From assembly GCA_035293965.1 (NCBI GenBank), contig DATGLW010000013.1:1-30166 (forward strand): a DNA stretch of 30,166 bases, in the 5' to 3' direction. The position numbers and the translations under genes are program-made. Positions within the stretch are counted from its first letter, which is position 1. Every line of letters begins with the position of its first letter. The DNA is from DATGLW01 sp035293965 (lineage in GTDB: Bacteria > Actinomycetota > Acidimicrobiia > Acidimicrobiales > RAAP-2). This document shows positions 12,700 through 19,772 of the stretch, one piece after another. The notes beneath the pieces were generated by a model. That model saw only the letters and a list, made by a program, of their open reading frames with translations, was not told the origin of the DNA and searched no databases.

Positions 12700-15056
12700 C
12701 CCGGCGCCAGGCGGACGGTCCGGCGGGCACCCGTCGCCGCCTCCCGGCACCCCGGGGCGCCGCAGGGGGCGTGCCGGCAGACCCTGGCGGCGGGCCGGTG
12801 GAGCAGGGTGCCCGGGGCGCCGCACCGCCAGGGCCGGCGGCAGGCGGGAGGCGGCTCGGGGCGCTGAGCAGGCTGCCCGTCACGAGGCTCGAGGGCGTGG
12901 GGGCCAAGCGTGCGGCGGCGCTGGCGGCCTGGGGGGTGGAGACCGTCCTCGACCTCCTCACCACCTACCCCCGCCGGTACGTGGACCGGACCCGCCAGGC
13001 CGACCTGGCCGACCTCGCAGTCGGGGAGGAAGCGGTCGTGCTGGCCGAGGTCCGCAGCACGCGCGCCCGCCGGGCTCGCACGGGCAGGGTCGTCGTGGAG
13101 CTCCGGGTCCACGACGGCACCGGGGCCATGACCGTCGTCTTCTTCAACCAGAGCTGGCGTGCCCGCCAGCTCCCCGCAGGTTCCCAGGCCCTGTTCTTCG
13201 GCAAGCTCGAGACCTTCCGGGGAACCCGGCAGATGGTCAACCCGGTCGTCGACGTGCTGGTCGGGGTGGACGGGGACCGCCCGGGCGCCGAGCGCACCGG
13301 CAGGATCGTGCCCGTCTACCCGCAGTCGGCCAAGGCTGGCCTGTCGAGCTGGGAGATCGGCGGCCTCGTGGCAGAGGCCCTCGAGCGCTCGGGGCACTTC
13401 GCCGACCCCCTCCCCGAGCCCTGGCGCCGGCGCCTCCATCTCGTGGACCGCAGCCGGGCGATGGCCGGCATCCACCGGCCCGAGACCATGGACGACGTCG
13501 GCCCGGCTCGGCGCCGCCTGGCCTTCGACGAGCTCTTCCGCCTCCAGCTCGCCCTCGTGCTGCGCCAGCGGGCCCTCGAACGCGACGCCCGGACGATCCG
13601 CCACGCCGTGTCGCCGGGCGAGGTGGCCCGCCCCCGGACCGCAGACCGCGGTGGCCCACCGGCCACCCTCGTCGAGTCGTTCCTGGCCGGGCTGCCCTAC
13701 GACCTGACCGGTGCTCAGCGGCGGGCTCTCGAGGTGATCTTCGCCGACCTTGCCGGGCCGGTGCCGATGCACCGCCTGCTCCAGGGCGACGTCGGGTCGG
13801 GCAAGACCGTGGTCGCCGTGGCCGCCCTCCTCGCCGGGGTCCAAGGTGGCCACCAGGGTGCCCTCATGGTGCCCACCGAAGTCCTCGCCGAGCAGCACTA
13901 CCTGGTCGTGCGCTCGCTGACCGAGGGACTGGTGGTCCCCGACGCCACCCGGCTGGAGGGGAGCCGGCCGGTGGCCGTCGGCCTGCTCACGAACCGGACG
14001 TCCGCCGCCGAGCGGGCGCGCCTGCACGAGGGCCTGCGGTCCGGAACCGTCGACCTGCTGGTCGGCACCCATGCACTGCTGACCGACGAGGTCCGGTTCC
14101 GCTCCCTCGGCGTCGTCGTGATCGACGAGCAGCACCGCTTCGGCGTCGAGCAGCGCGCCGCGCTGCGCGAGAAGGGGCGCGACGCCGCAGGGCCGGCCCC
14201 CGACGGGGGCGACCCGGACCTGCTCGTCATGACGGCCACCCCCATCCCCCGCACGGCGGCCATGGTCGTCTTCGGAGACCTCGACATGACCGTGCTCGAC
14301 GAGCTGCCACCCGGGCGCACCCCGGTCACCACCTCCTGGGCCAGGACACCCCTCGAGGAGGTGGGGGCCTGGGCCCGGGTGCGCACCGAGGTGGCAGCCG
14401 GCCGGCGGGCCTACGTGGTGTGCCCACTCGTCGAGGGATCGGACCGTGTCGAGGCCCGCTCCGCTGTCGACGAGCGCGAGCGGCTCGCTGGCGAGGTGCT
14501 CACGGGCATCCCCCTCGGCCTGCTCCACGGCCAGATGTCGGCGCCGGAGAAGGACGCGGCGATGCGGAGCTTCCGCTCCGGCGAGGTACCGGTGCTGGTG
14601 GCGACGACCGTCATCGAGGTGGGCGTCGACGTGCCCGAGGCGACGGTGATCGTGGTGGAGGACGCGGGGCGCTTCGGCCTGGCCCAGCTGCACCAGCTGC
14701 GGGGGCGGGTCGGCCGCGGCGGCTGGCCGAGCTGGTGCTACCTGCTGGGCGAGGCGCCCGGCCCCGAGGCGAAGGCGAGGCTGGAGGCCATGGAGGCGAC
14801 CGCCGACGGCTTCGAGCTCGCCGAGGTCGACCTCCTCCTGCGCGGCGAGGGCACGATCCTCGGGACCCGCCAGAAAGGGCGCAGCGACCTCAAGCTGGCC
14901 TCGCTGCAGCGCGACCGCGACCTCCTCGACCAGGCAAGGCGCGTGGCGGAGGACCTGGCCGCGAGCGATCCCGTTCTCGAGCGCCACCCGGTCCTCGCCG
15001 AGGAGCTCCGGCTGTTCCTCGACGAGGAGGAGGCGGCCTTCCTCTTCCGCAGCTGA
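12696..15056 (+). CDS. recG: ATP-dependent DNA helicase RecG
   Basis: RecG remodels stalled replication forks and Holliday junctions. In this 786-residue protein, an N-terminal wedge/OB domain begins after about residue 60 (RLPVTRLEGVGAKRAAAL), followed by superfamily-2 helicase motifs: LLQGDVGSGKT (about 360-370), VVIDEQHRFG (about 473-482), VMTATPIPRT and the RecG-specific TTVIEVGVDVPEAT, then GLAQLHQLRGRVGRG. The GTG at 12696 overlaps the fakA stop (GTGA) and implies coupling, but gives about 57 extra residues rich in Pro, Gly and Arg. A GTG at 12771 behind AGGGGG is an alternative start and would give a length nearer the usual 700-750. Identity is certain; the start is uncertain. Confidence 0.95.
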   Translation: MTRRQADGPAGTRRRLPAPRGAAGGVPADPGGGPVEQGARGAAPPGPAAGGRRLGALSRLPVTRLEGVGAKRAAALAAWGVETVLDLLTTYPRRYVDRTRQADLADLAVGEEAVVLAEVRSTRARRARTGRVVVELRVHDGTGAMTVVFFNQSWRARQLPAGSQALFFGKLETFRGTRQMVNPVVDVLVGVDGDRPGAERTGRIVPVYPQSAKAGLSSWEIGGLVAEALERSGHFADPLPEPWRRRLHLVDRSRAMAGIHRPETMDDVGPARRRLAFDELFRLQLALVLRQRALERDARTIRHAVSPGEVARPRTADRGGPPATLVESFLAGLPYDLTGAQRRALEVIFADLAGPVPMHRLLQGDVGSGKTVVAVAALLAGVQGGHQGALMVPTEVLAEQHYLVVRSLTEGLVVPDATRLEGSRPVAVGLLTNRTSAAERARLHEGLRSGTVDLLVGTHALLTDEVRFRSLGVVVIDEQHRFGVEQRAALREKGRDAAGPAPDGGDPDLLVMTATPIPRTAAMVVFGDLDMTVLDELPPGRTPVTTSWARTPLEEVGAWARVRTEVAAGRRAYVVCPLVEGSDRVEARSAVDERERLAGEVLTGIPLGLLHGQMSAPEKDAAMRSFRSGEVPVLVATTVIEVGVDVPEATVIVVEDAGRFGLAQLHQLRGRVGRGGWPSWCYLLGEAPGPEAKARLEAMEATADGFELAEVDLLLRGEGTILGTRQKGRSDLKLASLQRDRDLLDQARRVAEDLAASDPVLERHPVLAEELRLFLDEEEAAFLFRS

Positions 15057-15083
15057 CGCCGACCGCCTGGCGCGGCCCGGCAT

Positions 15084-15089
15084 TACCCT
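15084..15089 (+). promoter_or_regulatory. rsmD -10 element (leaderless)
   Basis: TACCCT ends 7 nt before the rsmD ATG at 15097. Only 40 bp separate recG from rsmD and there is no Shine-Dalgarno, so an internal leaderless promoter for rsmD-coaD-sepIVA is likely. Confidence 0.5.
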
Positions 15090-15096
15090 GGCCAGG

Positions 15097-15657
15097 ATGC
15101 GAGTCATCGGCGGCCGCAGCCGGGGCCGGCGCCTCCGGGCGCGTCTGCCCGGCCGGGTCCGCCCGACCTCCGACCGGGTCCGCGAGGCGGTCTTCGACAT
15201 CCTCGGTTCCATGGGTGGCGTCGCGGGGCTCACCGTGGCCGACCTGTTCTGCGGGAGCGGGGCCCTCGGCATCGAAGCCCTCTCGCGCGGCGCGGCGTCG
15301 GTGGTGTTCGTGGACGAGGACCCGGCCGCCCTCGCCGCGGTGCGCGCCAATCTCGAGGCCACGGGCCTGGCCGGCGAGCACTGCCGCTGCGTCCGGGGCG
15401 TGCTGCCCGGCTGGGTGGCGAGGGCAGCGCGCGTCGACGTGGCGTTCTGCGACCCCCCGTACTCGTACACGGCCTGGGAGGAGCTGCTCGCGGCGCTCCC
15501 GGCACAGGTGGCCGTCCTCGAGTCCGCCGGGCCGGTGGCCGTCCCCGGGGGCTGGACCGTGGCCAGGACTCGCCGATACGGGGGTACGCTCGTGACCGTG
15601 CTGCACGCCGCCGCCCCGCCGGACCCCGTCCCTGGCCCCCAGGCAGGCGGCTCGTGA
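15097..15657 (+). CDS. rsmD: 16S rRNA (guanine966-N2)-methyltransferase RsmD
   Basis: This 186-residue SAM-dependent methyltransferase modifies G966 of 16S rRNA (E. coli numbering). It has the N-terminal MRVIGGRSRGRRL and RPTSDRVREAVFDIL, the SAM-binding DLFCGSGALGIEALSRG (49-65), and the catalytic DPPY (119-122). Length fits. The ATG is placed by the leaderless -10 at 15084. The TGA overlaps the coaD GTG by 4 nt, the usual rsmD-coaD coupling in bacteria. Confidence 0.95.
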   Translation: MRVIGGRSRGRRLRARLPGRVRPTSDRVREAVFDILGSMGGVAGLTVADLFCGSGALGIEALSRGAASVVFVDEDPAALAAVRANLEATGLAGEHCRCVRGVLPGWVARAARVDVAFCDPPYSYTAWEELLAALPAQVAVLESAGPVAVPGGWTVARTRRYGGTLVTVLHAAAPPDPVPGPQAGGS

Positions 15658-16175
15658 CCGTCGCGCTCTTCCCCGGCTCCTTCGACCCCTTCCACAACGG
15701 GCACCTCGAGGTGGTCGAGCGCGCGGCGCGCCTCTTCGACGAGGTGGTCGTGGCCGCCGTCCGCAATCCCCAGAAGAGCGAGCCGCTCTTCGGGCTCGAC
15801 GAGCGCAAGCACATGGTCGAGGAGTCCCTCGCCCACCTCGAGGGGATCCGGGTCGTGTCGATGTCGACCCTCGTGGTGAACGTGGCTCGCGAGGTCGAGG
15901 CCACCGCCATCGTGAAGGGACTGCGCGCGGTGTCCGATTTCGAGAACGAGCTCCAGATGGCCCAGATGAACCGGCAGCTGTCGGGTGTCGAGACCCTCTT
16001 CATTCCCACGAGCTCGAAGCACTCGTTCATCGCCTCCCGCCTGCTGCGCGAGGTGGCGAGGTTCGGTGGCGACGTGTCGGCCTTCGTGCCCAAGCCCGTT
16101 GCAGCCCGCCTGGCCGAACGCTTCGGCGGCCTCGAGCTCCCGGGCGTCCCCGAGCGTTCCCCGCTCGAGGAGTGA
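15654..16175 (+). CDS. coaD: Phosphopantetheine adenylyltransferase
   Basis: This 173-residue cytoplasmic enzyme makes dephospho-CoA from 4'-phosphopantetheine and ATP, the penultimate CoA step. It has the nucleotidyltransferase motif PGSFDPFHNGH (7-17, HxGH with H14 and H17), KGLRAVSDFENELQMAQMN (88-106), and the substrate/ATP segment SSKHSFIASRLLREVA (120-135). Length is typical (160-175). It overlaps rsmD upstream and the SepIVA-like gene downstream by 4 nt each, both as GTGA. Confidence 0.97.
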   Translation: MTVALFPGSFDPFHNGHLEVVERAARLFDEVVVAAVRNPQKSEPLFGLDERKHMVEESLAHLEGIRVVSMSTLVVNVAREVEATAIVKGLRAVSDFENELQMAQMNRQLSGVETLFIPTSSKHSFIASRLLREVARFGGDVSAFVPKPVAARLAERFGGLELPGVPERSPLEE

Positions 16176-16741
16176 CCGTGGCCGCGGGGGAGCCGGCGGC
16201 CCCGGAGGCGGCCGAGCAGCTCGACACCGAGCAGCTGCTCCGCCGGGCGGTCGACGTCGTCCGCGGCGCCAAGGCGATGCCCCTCTCGGCGTCGGTGCTC
16301 GTACCCCGCGACGAGCTGGTGGACCTGCTCGAGGCGGCGATCGAGCGGCTGCCCGACGAGCTCCGCCAGGCCCGGTGGCTTCTCAAGGAGCGCGACGTGT
16401 TCATGGAGGAGCGGGCACGGGAGGCCGAGGCGCTCATGGAAGAGGTGCGCGCCCAGGCCGAACGGATGGTGTCGCGCACCGAGATCGTCCGCCAGGCCAA
16501 GCAGGTGGCCCAGCGGATCCTCGACGACGCCAACGAGGAGGCCCGACGGATGCGCCACGAGGCCGAGGACTACTGCGATCGCAAGCTCGCCGGCATGGAG
16601 ATCGTGCTCGACCGGCTCGTGCGCACGGTACGCTCTGGGCGCGAGAGGCTGCAGGCCACGACGCCGTCCGCGCCGGCTCCCGAGGGACCCGCCGACACCC
16701 CCGACACGCGCGACGGGTTCTTCGACCAGGACCTCGCCTGA
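16172..16741 (+). CDS. sepIVA: SepIVA-like (DivIVA-type) coiled-coil divisome protein
   Basis: This 189-residue protein has a long charged helix (about 55-160; LVDLLEAAIERLPDELRQARWLLKER and heptads rich in Glu, Ala and Arg). It is often annotated as an ATP synthase b-like or DivIVA-like protein. The conserved LPLSASVLV-type segment appears as AMPLSASVLVPRDELVDLLE (35-54). Its position between coaD and DUF177/rnc matches Mycobacterium Rv2927c, the homologue of SepIVA, which localises to the septum and is needed for division. No membrane segment is seen, which argues against a true F0 b subunit. The tail (165-189) is Pro-rich and acidic. Homology rests on context and pattern, not on an alignment. 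Confidence 0.75.
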   Translation: MTVAAGEPAAPEAAEQLDTEQLLRRAVDVVRGAKAMPLSASVLVPRDELVDLLEAAIERLPDELRQARWLLKERDVFMEERAREAEALMEEVRAQAERMVSRTEIVRQAKQVAQRILDDANEEARRMRHEAEDYCDRKLAGMEIVLDRLVRTVRSGRERLQATTPSAPAPEGPADTPDTRDGFFDQDLA

Positions 16742-16811
16742 CGACAGCCGCGCCGGGGCGGGGGAGCGGGGGCGGAGGAGCGGGATCCTGCAGCCGGAGG
16801 AGGAAGCCGTC

Positions 16812-17390
16812 ATGGTCGTCGACCCCTTCGTGGTGCACGTGGCGCGGCTGCGCCGGGTTTCGGGCACGCGCTGGCACGAGGTCCGCACCGGCGTGCTCGA
16901 CCCCGACGGCTCGCTGCGGCCACCCACTGCGGCCGACAGCGCATTCCCCGAAGGGGGCGAGGCGACGTGCGACGTCGTGCTCGAGTCCTTCCCCGGCGGG
17001 GTCATGGTCACGGGCACCGTGAGGGCTCCCTGGAGCGGGGTCTGCCGACGTTGCGCCATCGGGGTGGGCGGTGAGCTCGACGTGGCGGTGAGGGAGCGCT
17101 TCGTGGAGCGCCGCGCCGCGCCGGCCCCGTTCGACGACGAGGCGTACCCGATCGTCGACGACGAGCTCGACCTGCGCCCGATGGTCCGCGACGCGGTGGC
17201 CCTCGAGCTGCCCATGGCCCCGCTGTGCCAAGAGGGCTGCCGCGGGCTGTGCCCCTCGTGCGGCGCCGACCTCAACGTGGAGACCTGCGACTGCGTGGCG
17301 CCCAGGGACCCGAGGTGGGCTAACCTCGACGTGCTCCGGTCGACCCCCGAGGAGGGTCCGCCCGCGGGGCGTGCCCGGCGCGCCACCTGA
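16812..17390 (+). CDS. DUF177 (YceD) family protein
   Basis: This 192-residue protein belongs to the YceD/DUF177 family, encoded just before rpmF in most bacteria and linked to 23S rRNA or ribosome assembly. Diagnostic features are VTGTVRAPWSGVCRRC (66-81), the cysteine-rich LCQEGCRGLCPSCGADLN (138-155) and DPRWANLDVL (166-175). Cysteines C78, C81, C139, C143, C147, C150, C159 and C161 could bind zinc. The ATG at 16812 follows GGAGGAGG. The 70-bp gap before it is G-rich (GGGG, GGGGG, GGGGG and GGG runs at 16755-16784). Confidence 0.92.
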   Translation: MVVDPFVVHVARLRRVSGTRWHEVRTGVLDPDGSLRPPTAADSAFPEGGEATCDVVLESFPGGVMVTGTVRAPWSGVCRRCAIGVGGELDVAVRERFVERRAAPAPFDDEAYPIVDDELDLRPMVRDAVALELPMAPLCQEGCRGLCPSCGADLNVETCDCVAPRDPRWANLDVLRSTPEEGPPAGRARRAT

Positions 17391-17395
17391 GGTCG

Positions 17396-17430
17396 GCCGC
17401 CGGAGAGACGGGCGAAGCCCAGCCGGCGGC
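17396..17430 (+). promoter_or_regulatory. Nested hairpin in the DUF177-rpmF gap
   Basis: GCCGCCGG (17396-17403) pairs perfectly with CCGGCGGC (17423-17430), enclosing a second stem GGGC-GAA-GCCC (17410-17420) across a 6/2 internal loop. It lies just after the DUF177 stop and about 50 nt before the rpmF start. It could be a partial terminator, an RNase III processing site or a site for feedback on rpmF. It lacks the pattern of a kink-turn. The pairing is clear; the role is unknown. Confidence 0.5.
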
Positions 17431-17478
17431 AGGCGCCGGCAGCAGCCAGCAGCCGGGCTGATCGGGAGTTGAACGAGG

Positions 17479-17658
17479 ATGGCAGTCCCCAAGAAGAAGA
17501 CGTCCAAGGCCAAGAGCCGCAGCCGCCAGGCCGCGAACTGGCGCCTGACACCGCCGCCGAGGAGCGTCTGCCCTCACTGCCACCAGGCGAAGCTGCCCCA
17601 TGTCGTGTGCCCGAACTGCGGGTGGTACAAGGGGCGCCAGGCCGTCGAGGTCGACTGA
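17479..17658 (+). CDS. rpmF: Ribosomal protein bL32, zinc-binding form
   Basis: This 59-residue large-subunit protein begins MAVPKKKTSKAKSRSRQA, the family's N-terminus, followed by WRLTPP and a zinc ribbon with C31/C34 (CPHC) and C44/C47 (CPNC). An ACGAGG sequence ends at the ATG at 17479, and GGGAG at 17464-17468 is a better-spaced Shine-Dalgarno. It sits in the conserved DUF177-rpmF-plsX order, one base from the plsX GTG. With rpmB, both zinc-type ribosomal proteins of the window are the C+ forms. Confidence 0.96.
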   Translation: MAVPKKKTSKAKSRSRQAANWRLTPPPRSVCPHCHQAKLPHVVCPNCGWYKGRQAVEVD

Positions 17659-17659
17659 C

Positions 17660-18733
17660 GTGACCCGCCGGGGCCGGCGCCTCTCGCCGGCCGAGCTGGC
17701 GGCCCTCCCCGTGGCGGTCGACGCGATGGGTGGTGACCGGGCCCCGGGGGAGATCGTCGCCGGCGCCCGGCAGGCCGCCGAGGAGCACGGTGTGCCCGTG
17801 GTGCTGGTGGGGCCGCCCGAGCTCGTGGGCGATCCTGCCGGTCTCGAGCTCGTGGCGTGCACCGAGGTCATCGGGATGGAAGAGGACGCCGGGCAGGCCG
17901 TCCGGCGCAAGAAGGACTCCTCCCTCGTGCGGGTGGCCGAGCTTGTCCGCGACGGCAAGGCATCGGCCATGGTCAGTGCCGGCAACACCGGCGCCACCAT
18001 GGCTGCCGCCCTGCTGCGCATGGGGCGCCTGCCGAGCGTCGCCCGCCCGTGCATCGCCACCCCGCTCCCGCGACCTGGCGGCCCGCCGGCCGTGCTGGTC
18101 GACGCCGGCGCCAACGCCGAGTGCACGCCGGCCATGCTGGTCCAGTTCGCCCAGATGGCCGCGGCGTACACCAAGCAGCGCTACGGGGTGGCGGACCCGG
18201 CCGTCGCCCTCCTGTCGATCGGGGAGGAGGCGACCAAGGGCACCCCGCTCGTCAAGGAGGCCCATGCGCTGCTGGCCGCCGGCGACCTGGGCCTGCGCTT
18301 CGTCGGCAACGTCGAGGGTCGGGACCTTCTGCCCTGCCCCGCCGACGTGGTGGTGACCGACGGGTTCACGGGCAACGTGGCCCTCAAGTCGCTCGAGGGC
18401 GCCGTCCGGTTCCTCCTCGACGTGCTCGTGTCGGTGTTCGGCACCGACGACGCCACCAAGGCGGCCGCCGAGGTGCTGGTGCCCCACCTCGTGCCCGTGG
18501 CCGTGGCGGTCGATCCCGAGCAGACGGGCGGCGCCATGCTCCTCGGGGTGGACGGGGTGTGCGTGATCAGCCACGGTTCCTCGACGTCGACGGCGGTGTG
18601 CAACGCGGTCATGGTGGCCCGCGAGCTGGCGACGGGTGGTCTCGTCGAGCACCTTGCAGCTGCCATCGCGCCGCCTGCCACGGGCAGCGCCGGCCGCGAG
18701 CCCTCGTCGGCGGCCCCGGTGGCTGCCCGGTAA
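17660..18733 (+). CDS. plsX: Phosphate acyltransferase PlsX
   Basis: This 357-residue enzyme converts acyl-ACP to acyl-phosphate, feeding PlsY in phospholipid synthesis. Motifs are VAVDAMGGDRAPGEIV (18-33), SAGNTGATMAAALLRMGRL and NVEGRDLLPCPADVVVTDGFTGNVALKSLEG. The GTG at 17660, one base after the rpmF stop and behind a GAGG at 17647-17650, adds about 17 residues before the usual AVDAMGGD; no other ATG or GTG lies close before that motif. It is followed by acpP and rnc, the classical fatty-acid/rnc cluster order. The TAA stop overlaps a putative acpP -10. Confidence 0.95.
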   Translation: MTRRGRRLSPAELAALPVAVDAMGGDRAPGEIVAGARQAAEEHGVPVVLVGPPELVGDPAGLELVACTEVIGMEEDAGQAVRRKKDSSLVRVAELVRDGKASAMVSAGNTGATMAAALLRMGRLPSVARPCIATPLPRPGGPPAVLVDAGANAECTPAMLVQFAQMAAAYTKQRYGVADPAVALLSIGEEATKGTPLVKEAHALLAAGDLGLRFVGNVEGRDLLPCPADVVVTDGFTGNVALKSLEGAVRFLLDVLVSVFGTDDATKAAAEVLVPHLVPVAVAVDPEQTGGAMLLGVDGVCVISHGSSTSTAVCNAVMVARELATGGLVEHLAAAIAPPATGSAGREPSSAAPVAAR

Positions 18734-18736
18734 CAT
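18731..18736 (+). promoter_or_regulatory. Possible acpP -10 element overlapping the plsX stop
   Basis: TAACAT includes the plsX TAA stop. Transcription from about 18743 would give a short leader of about 27 nt with the AGGAG Shine-Dalgarno (18760-18764) of acpP. No -35 is obvious. Confidence 0.35.
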
Positions 18737-18769
18737 CGCACCCGACGATCCCGAGGCGCAGGAGCCGCC

Positions 18770-19066
18770 GTGCCCGCAGAGACCCACATTGACCGAGGCC
18801 CCCTGGACCGCAAGGCGGTGTTCGACCTCATCAGGGAGCAGCTGGCCGACATCCTCGAGATCGACCCGGCCACCATCACCGAGGGCGCCTCCTTCGTGGA
18901 GGATCTCGACGCCGACTCGCTCGCCCTCATCGAGCTCGTCGAAGCCCTCGAGGAGGAGCTCGGCGAGCGCACGGTCGGGTTCCGGATCGACGACGAGGAC
19001 CTCGAGGACCTTCGGACGGTGCGCGACGCCGTCGACTACGTGGTTGCGAAGCTCGCATCGGCCTGA
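18770..19066 (+). CDS. acpP: Acyl carrier protein
   Basis: This 98-residue acidic four-helix carrier holds growing acyl chains on a 4'-phosphopantetheine arm. The attachment serine is S50 in EDLDADSLALIELVEALEEE. The flanking ILEIDPATITEGASF helix-loop is typical. It is longer than the usual 77-82 residues because of about 12 extra N-terminal residues. The GTG at 18770 follows AGGAG at good spacing. It lies between plsX and rnc as in many bacteria, and its 3' end probably overlaps the rnc start. Confidence 0.93.
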   Translation: MPAETHIDRGPLDRKAVFDLIREQLADILEIDPATITEGASFVEDLDADSLALIELVEALEEELGERTVGFRIDDEDLEDLRTVRDAVDYVVAKLASA

Positions 19067-19772
19067 CGCCGCACCGCTGGGCGGGCCGGACCGGGCCGAG
19101 GCGCGCCTCGCCGAGCGGCTCGGGCACCGATTCGCCGACCCGGGGCTCCTCGAGCTGGCGCTGTCGCACCGGAGCTGGTGCGGCGAGCGCGACGGGGCAC
19201 CATCCAACGAGCGGCTCGAGTTCCTGGGCGACGCCGTGGTGGGATTGGTGGTGGCCGAGCGCAGCTACGAGGACTTCCCGTCCCTGGCCGAGGGAGCGCT
19301 GGCCAAGATCCGCTCGGCCGTGGTGAACGCCAAGGTGCTGGCCGAGGTGGCAGAGGAGATCGGCGTCGGCGAGGTGGTGCGGCTGGGCAAGGGTGAGGAG
19401 GCGTCGGGCGGCCGCAGGAAGCCCTCCATCCTCTCGGACACCTTCGAAGCGGTGATCGGGGCCGTGTACCTCGACGCCGGGTGGGACGCGGCGCGGGCGG
19501 TGGTGCTCGAGCTGCTCGGGGACCGCATCACCCGGGCGGCGGCCGTTCCCGACGACTTCGACCACAAGAGCCGGCTCCAGGAGCTGGCGGTGCGGGTCGG
19601 TGAGGGCCCGCCCCAGTACCAGGTGGTCGGCACGGGCCCGGACCACGACCGGACCTACGCCGCCCGGGTGACCGTGGGCGGGGTTGTCGTCGGCACCGGC
19701 CGGGGGCCGTCCAAGAAGGAGGCAGAGCAGGATGCCGCCCGCCGGGCGTGGCAGGAGCTGCACCGTGCCTGA
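19044..19772 (+). CDS. rnc: Ribonuclease III
   Basis: This enzyme cleaves double-stranded RNA, including rRNA precursors. The catalytic domain has SHRSWCGERDG, the signature NERLEFLGDAV (55-65) and SDTFEAVIGAVYLDAG, with metal-binding acidic residues. The C-terminal dsRNA-binding domain runs from DHKSRLQEL to KKEAEQDAARRAWQEL. With the TTG at 19044 it has 242 residues. No in-frame ATG or GTG lies near the conserved N-terminus; the choices are this TTG, which overlaps acpP by 23 nt, or a CTG at 19077. Neither has a clear Shine-Dalgarno, so the start is provisional. It overlaps fpg by 8 nt. Confidence 0.92.
   Translation: MRSSHRPDAAPLGGPDRAEARLAERLGHRFADPGLLELALSHRSWCGERDGAPSNERLEFLGDAVVGLVVAERSYEDFPSLAEGALAKIRSAVVNAKVLAEVAEEIGVGEVVRLGKGEEASGGRRKPSILSDTFEAVIGAVYLDAGWDAARAVVLELLGDRITRAAAVPDDFDHKSRLQELAVRVGEGPPQYQVVGTGPDHDRTYAARVTVGGVVVGTGRGPSKKEAEQDAARRAWQELHRA

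Noticed and set aside
12678..16022. A 1114-codon minus-strand frame opposite recG, rsmD and coaD
   Set aside because: No family motifs, and it is antisense to three recognised genes.
16172..16741. Calling the coiled-coil protein ATP synthase subunit b
   Set aside because: There is no N-terminal membrane helix and no other atp gene nearby; context fits SepIVA.
16755..16784. G-run cluster as a G-quadruplex switch before DUF177
   Set aside because: The last loop is 9 nt and such runs are expected by chance at this GC content, so it is noted only in the gene entry.
17396..17430. Kink-turn in the rpmF leader as a ribosomal-protein binding site
   Set aside because: The internal loop has AGAGAC opposite AG; the tandem sheared G-A arrangement of a kink-turn is not present.
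15230..19207. A 1325-codon minus-strand frame
   Set aside because: It crosses eight plus-strand genes and their gaps; length alone means little at this GC content.
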